This document shows, piece after piece, positions 6,926-9,356 of a DNA stretch of 9,356 nucleotides. The notes under the pieces are model-generated. The model searched no databases. It was not told where the DNA came from and saw only the letters and a list, made by a program, of their open reading frames with translations. The first letter of the stretch is position 1; every line of letters starts with the position of its first letter. Both the position numbers and the translations under genes were made by a program. Origin of the DNA: Deltaproteobacteria bacterium (GTDB lineage Bacteria; Desulfobacterota; Binatia; UBA12015); NCBI GenBank assembly GCA_003447545.1, contig DLYX01000356.1:2066-11421 (forward strand). The letters run 5' to 3'.

Positions 6926-7357
6926 ATGCTGAACAATATGAATTTCAAGGGGATGGCGACATGCCTAGCTGCTATCGTCCTCCTTCTCGGCGGATGCACA
7001 CAGAATGAGGCGCCCAAAACCGCGGCGCCGGCAGACCAGAACTCGGCAGGACTCCCACCGGCGCAACCCGCGAAACCAGCAGTTGTCTACTACGACGAAC
7101 TTTACGTCGATGCCGAGGCGGAACCCGATGAGGGCGAACCGCCTCTCGAAGTGCAATTTACATCCATTGTCGAAGACAACACTGGCGCCGTCGAATGCGA
7201 GTGGGATTTCGGCGACGGCTCTCCCAAGGTGAAGGCGTTGAACCCGAAGCATACCTACACCATCGAAGATGACTTCATTGTCGTCATCGAGTGCACCGAC
7301 GCCAAAGGGGTAAGCGGAGAAACCGAGATCGACGTCAGCGCATACACCTACGATTGA
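6926..7357 (+). CDS. Small PKD-domain lipoprotein
   Basis: A 143-residue predicted lipoprotein. The N-terminus has a lysine (K8), a hydrophobic core ATCLAAIVLLL (11-21) and a lipobox L-G-G-C ending at C24, so mature protein would begin at the lipidated Cys. A Pro/Ala/Gln-rich linker (25-52) leads to a single PKD-like beta-sandwich (about 60-138). It contains PPLEVQFTS (72-80), the hallmark WDFGDG (93-98), HTY (109-111) and a last strand ETEIDV. The domain is very acidic. C91 and C123 could form a disulfide. PKD domains usually mediate binding at the cell surface or as accessory domains in larger proteins; a lone PKD lipoprotein has no defined function. GAGG lies about 11 bases upstream of the ATG; an ATG at 6938 is a possible alternative. 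A clear terminator follows 33 bases after the stop, so it is probably monocistronic. Confidence 0.85.
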   Translation: MLNNMNFKGMATCLAAIVLLLGGCTQNEAPKTAAPADQNSAGLPPAQPAKPAVVYYDELYVDAEAEPDEGEPPLEVQFTSIVEDNTGAVECEWDFGDGSPKVKALNPKHTYTIEDDFIVVIECTDAKGVSGETEIDVSAYTYD

Positions 7358-7390
7358 TCGTCAGGCGCGCGGAAGCGCCGGCAGATGCAG

Positions 7391-7424
7391 AAAGGCCCGT
7401 CACGCGATCCGTGTCGGGCCTTTT
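7391..7424 (+). terminator. Rho-independent terminator between two convergent genes
   Basis: AAAGGCCCG (7391-7399) pairs perfectly with CGGGCCTTT (7415-7423). An inner CACG/CGTG stem continues the helix past one T-T mismatch around a CGATC loop, and TTTT ends the plus-strand copy. It serves the PKD lipoprotein gene. Read on the other strand it lies seven bases after the amidohydrolase stop, with a shorter T-run, so it may work in both directions. A second small hairpin (GGCGC/GCGCC, 7364-7379) lies between the lipoprotein stop and this one. Confidence 0.88.
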
Positions 7425-7429
7425 ATGCT

Positions 7430-8140
7430 TCAGATCTCGAGCAACGCCTTGCGAAGCAACGCGGCGATACGACGCACACCCCGATCCTCGCGAATCAACG
7501 CGTTGTTGATTTCCAACTCGACATAGGGAACCTGATGCGCTTCCCCGTGTCGCTTGGCCGCGTAAATCAAACCGTCATAGCCCGAGTACGGTTCGTTATA
7601 CCGCACCCGCAGACCAAGCCGCTTCAAGGCCCGACCGAAGGCCCTTGCGAGCGGCACGTGAGCGTCGAATAGAACACCGATATCAAAGTTGCGCGCATGA
7701 CCATCCATTACCGGGGTAAAACTGTGGATCGAAAGCAACCGAACGCCACCCGGAAATTTTCGACACGCTTGCCCCAACGAGGCATCGATACGCGCATGAT
7801 AGGGAGCGTGCCAACGTGACAATCGCAATCGTCTCTCCACAGGAGTCAATCGTTGATTTCCTGGAATCAGAACCTGATCACTCTCGGCCGGGATCAGGGA
7901 TGACTCACCCGGATGCCGATTGGGGTCGACTAGAAGCCTTGAAACAGATGAATAAATCGCTGATGCGGGCAAATCCCGAGCGAGAACTTTCTGGACTTCC
8001 CGCGCACCGATATCCCAGCCGATATGATCCGCGATTTGCTCACGAGCCAGCCCCAGGGAGCGATAGCCCCGCGGAATTCGCTTCGACGCGTGCTCGCATG
8101 TGAGCACCCAATGCCGGATTTTTGTTGTATCCTGCTTCAT
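7430..8140 (-). CDS. N-formylglutamate amidohydrolase family protein
   Basis: A 236-residue protein of the FGase family (HutG-like zinc amidohydrolases), which in the formiminoglutamate branch of histidine breakdown hydrolyse N-formylglutamate to formate and glutamate. Visible family segments are TCEHAS (14-19), HIGWDIGAR (39-47), SRLLVDPNR (67-75), IHSFTP (138-143), DIGVLFD (153-159), NEPYSGYDG (182-190) and VELEINNALIR (207-217), so the protein is full length. No other hut gene is present, so the substrate may be another N-formyl or N-acyl amino acid. The ATG at 8140 has GGGAGG five bases upstream. It is divergent from the IclR regulator gene across 147 bases, which makes it a candidate target of that regulator. 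It ends at the bidirectional hairpin shared with the lipoprotein gene. Confidence 0.88.
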   Translation of the reverse strand: MKQDTTKIRHWVLTCEHASKRIPRGYRSLGLAREQIADHIGWDIGAREVQKVLARDLPASAIYSSVSRLLVDPNRHPGESSLIPAESDQVLIPGNQRLTPVERRLRLSRWHAPYHARIDASLGQACRKFPGGVRLLSIHSFTPVMDGHARNFDIGVLFDAHVPLARAFGRALKRLGLRVRYNEPYSGYDGLIYAAKRHGEAHQVPYVELEINNALIREDRGVRRIAALLRKALLEI

Positions 8141-8164
8141 AAATCGCCTCCCAGAGGTACAGTT

Positions 8165-8193
8165 TTAAAACAGCTTCGGAAAGCGATCCACAA
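8165..8193 (-). promoter_or_regulatory. Possible promoter of the amidohydrolase gene
   Basis: On the minus strand TTGTGG (8193-8188), 17 bases and TTTTAA (8170-8165) form a weak sigma70-like pair about 25 bases before the start codon. The -10 sits inside the perfect ten-base palindrome GTTTTAAAAC (8162-8171). Inference from motifs only. Confidence 0.35.
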
Positions 8194-8199
8194 ATGAAG

Positions 8200-8228
8200 T
8201 TGACGGCAAGACCGAATCTACCTAGGAT
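8200..8228 (+). promoter_or_regulatory. Sigma70-like promoter of the IclR-family gene
   Basis: TTGACG (8200-8205), a 17-base spacer and TAGGAT (8223-8228) give close to consensus hexamers at ideal spacing. Transcription would start near 8235, about 53 bases before the ATG at 8288. The -10 overlaps the six-base palindrome CCTAGG (8221-8226), and TACCTA and TGGGTA flank it in near-inverted orientation (about 8219-8245), so self-repression by the IclR protein is conceivable. Confidence 0.6.
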
Positions 8229-8287
8229 AAAACAGTATTTGGGTATGCTGCCCGCTCTCAATCGCCAGGAAGGTCAATAGCGGCTCC

Positions 8288-9067
8288 ATGGTCCGACGCG
8301 AAAAAACAAACTACGTCATTCAATCCGTTTCGCACGCCTTCGATGTGCTCGAGCAGTTTAGCGATGAGACCGACGAACTCGGGGTCACCGAACTTTCCAA
8401 GCGCCTGAAGCTGCACAAGAACAACGTCTTCCGACTGCTCGCCACCCTCGAGTCACGCGGCTATATCGAGCAGAACAAGGCGACCGAGAACTACCGTCTC
8501 GGCCTGGGATGTCTGAAACTGGGACAGACTTTTGTCTCGCAGATGGGCCTGTTGCGGCAAGCTCTTCCGATCATGCAGGAAGTCGTCGAAAAAACCGGCG
8601 AAACCACCTATGTCGGCCTGCTTCGCCGAGGGGAAGTCGTCCCCCTGCAATCGATCGACTCCGATCAGGCCGTGCGCGCGATTTCGCTGATCGGTCGCGC
8701 CCTGCCCCTGCATTGCACGGCTGCAGGCAAGGTCCATCTGGCTTTCGAGTCGCAGGAGGGCCTCCGCAATGGACTGCCGGAATCCCTCACTCGGCACACC
8801 GAAAATACCCTCACGAAAAGATCCGACCTGATTGCCGATCTCAAGGCCGCCGCCGATTGCGGTTATACCTGCGAATCGGGCGAATACCTGCCCGACCTCG
8901 CGGCCATTGCCGTTCCTATCCGAGATTATACGCGAGCGGTGGTTGGTAGTCTGGCCATTTCGGCGCCCGAATATCGACTGACCCGGGAGCGTATCGAATC
9001 TGAAATTGCTCCCGAAGCTCTTCGCGCTGGCCGCGACCTCTCGGCGCGGCTCGGGTTCAACGGTTAA
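8288..9067 (+). CDS. IclR-family transcriptional regulator
   Basis: A 259-residue regulator of the IclR family, normal in length. Residues about 8-72 form the winged helix-turn-helix, with the recognition region ELSKRLKLHKNNVFRLLATLESRGYI (key words LHKNNVFRLLATLE, 42-55) and the wing TENYRLG. Residues about 85-255 form the GAF-like effector domain, with the typical RALPLHCTAAGKVHLA segment (137-152) and the C-terminal IAVPIRDYTRAVVGSLAIS (key words VPIRDY and VGSLAIS). Such proteins often control aromatic, fatty acid or glyoxylate metabolism and bind small acids. Neighbours suggest the divergent amidohydrolase and the downstream etf genes as targets. The only purine-rich ribosome site, AGGAAGG, is about 14 bases before the ATG, longer than usual, so the start could be slightly off. 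The ligand is unknown. Confidence 0.94.
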   Translation: MVRREKTNYVIQSVSHAFDVLEQFSDETDELGVTELSKRLKLHKNNVFRLLATLESRGYIEQNKATENYRLGLGCLKLGQTFVSQMGLLRQALPIMQEVVEKTGETTYVGLLRRGEVVPLQSIDSDQAVRAISLIGRALPLHCTAAGKVHLAFESQEGLRNGLPESLTRHTENTLTKRSDLIADLKAAADCGYTCESGEYLPDLAAIAVPIRDYTRAVVGSLAISAPEYRLTRERIESEIAPEALRAGRDLSARLGFNG

Positions 9068-9091
9068 TCCCGGCAAAACTTCCCGCTCCGT

Positions 9092-9116
9092 CTTGAAATG
9101 GCTTCAAGGCTCTTTT
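9092..9116 (+). terminator. Possible intrinsic terminator after the IclR gene
   Basis: CTTGAA (9092-9097) and TTCAAG (9103-9108) form a six-pair stem around ATGGC, followed by GCTCTTTT. The stem is AT-rich and the T-run is short, so it is at best a weak terminator separating the regulator from etfB. Confidence 0.35.
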
Positions 9117-9173
9117 GGGGAGAGGCATATTGCGCCCCCGCTCAGACTTGTTAGCTAATAAATAGACCCGCGG

Positions 9174-9189
9174 CAGTTCAGAAGAACTG
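9174..9189. promoter_or_regulatory. Inverted repeat before etfB, candidate operator
   Basis: CAGTTC and GAACTG, perfect arms with a four-base AGAA spacer, lie 43 bases before the etfB start. An AT-rich stretch with TAGCTAATAAAT just upstream (about 9152-9163) could supply a -10, which would put this dyad just downstream of the transcription start, where a repressor commonly binds. The IclR protein encoded upstream is a natural candidate but this is inference. Confidence 0.35.
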
Positions 9190-9231
9190 ATACGCAACCC
9201 CAAAAACCCATAGGTAGGAGGATACACCGGC

Positions 9232-9356
9232 GTGAAGATTCTGGTGCCCATCAAACGTGTCCCCGATCCCCAGACCAACATCGTGGTAAAACCCGATGGG
9301 TCCGGAATCGCGGAAGATAACGTCAAATTCGTCATCAACCCCTTTTGTGAGATCGC
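9232..9356 (+). CDS. etfB: Electron transfer flavoprotein beta subunit, N-terminal part (3' end outside window)
   Basis: The first 41 codons of EtfB, which with EtfA forms the FAD/AMP-containing heterodimer that carries electrons from acyl-CoA and related dehydrogenases to ETF:quinone oxidoreductase. The N-terminus KILVPIKRVPDPQTNIVVKPDG (key words KILVPIKRVPD and VKPDGSGI) followed by DNVKFVINPFCEI matches family members closely, including the NPFCEI segment. The start is GTG, with AGGAGG ten bases upstream, which decides it. It is on the same strand as the IclR gene, 164 bases after it. The alpha subunit is expected beyond the window edge. Too short for the frame to have been detected by a simple length cut. 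Confidence 0.92.
   Translation, partial: MKILVPIKRVPDPQTNIVVKPDGSGIAEDNVKFVINPFCEI

Noticed and set aside
6652..7017. 121-codon frame on the minus strand
   Set aside because: Overlaps the lipoprotein signal peptide region antisense; no family features.
1..9356. CRISPR arrays, insertion sequences, attachment sites, phage or defence genes
   Set aside because: No regularly spaced repeats, transposase, integrase or terminal inverted repeats were seen. All well-supported genes are housekeeping, metabolic or regulatory.

Overview
The window is a gene-dense, GC-rich bacterial chromosome segment of housekeeping and catabolic genes. I see no insertion sequence, phage gene, CRISPR array or tRNA. The mix is an F420-type LLM oxidoreductase of the TIGR03617 kind, a PhyH-family dioxygenase, a DUF3604 protein, an IclR regulator beside etfB, and a small PKD lipoprotein. 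This suggests a Gram-negative, deltaproteobacteria-like or Binatota/Myxococcota-like environmental lineage. That placement is inference from gene content only; there is no rRNA marker.

Left part (1-3486): the 3' end of a DUF3604 gene and a PhyH dioxygenase gene run rightward. They converge, 18 bases apart, on an LLM flavin/F420 oxidoreductase gene read leftward. That gene follows smpB, the trans-translation factor, with a 22-base gap, so the two could be co-transcribed. A small three-helix membrane protein gene diverges from smpB.

Centre (3942-6925): a leftward pantothenate operon. Its first gene is an in-frame fusion of PanB (ketopantoate hydroxymethyltransferase) and PanC (pantoate-beta-alanine ligase). 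Its second is panD (aspartate decarboxylase, which makes beta-alanine). Only ketopantoate reductase is missing from the set needed to make pantothenate. Upstream lies about 790 bases without a convincing gene but rich in dyad symmetry. It includes a run of three stem-loops just before panBC, the last of which would occlude the ribosome binding site.

Right part (6926-9356): a short PKD-domain lipoprotein gene ends at a clear intrinsic terminator that it shares with a convergent N-formylglutamate amidohydrolase-family gene. That gene is divergent from an IclR-family regulator, which has a well-formed sigma70-like promoter. The window ends in the first 41 codons of etfB, which is preceded by an inverted repeat that could be an operator.

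The strongest unusual feature is the panB-panC fusion and its structured leader. I do not see evidence for a wholly new defence or mobile system here.
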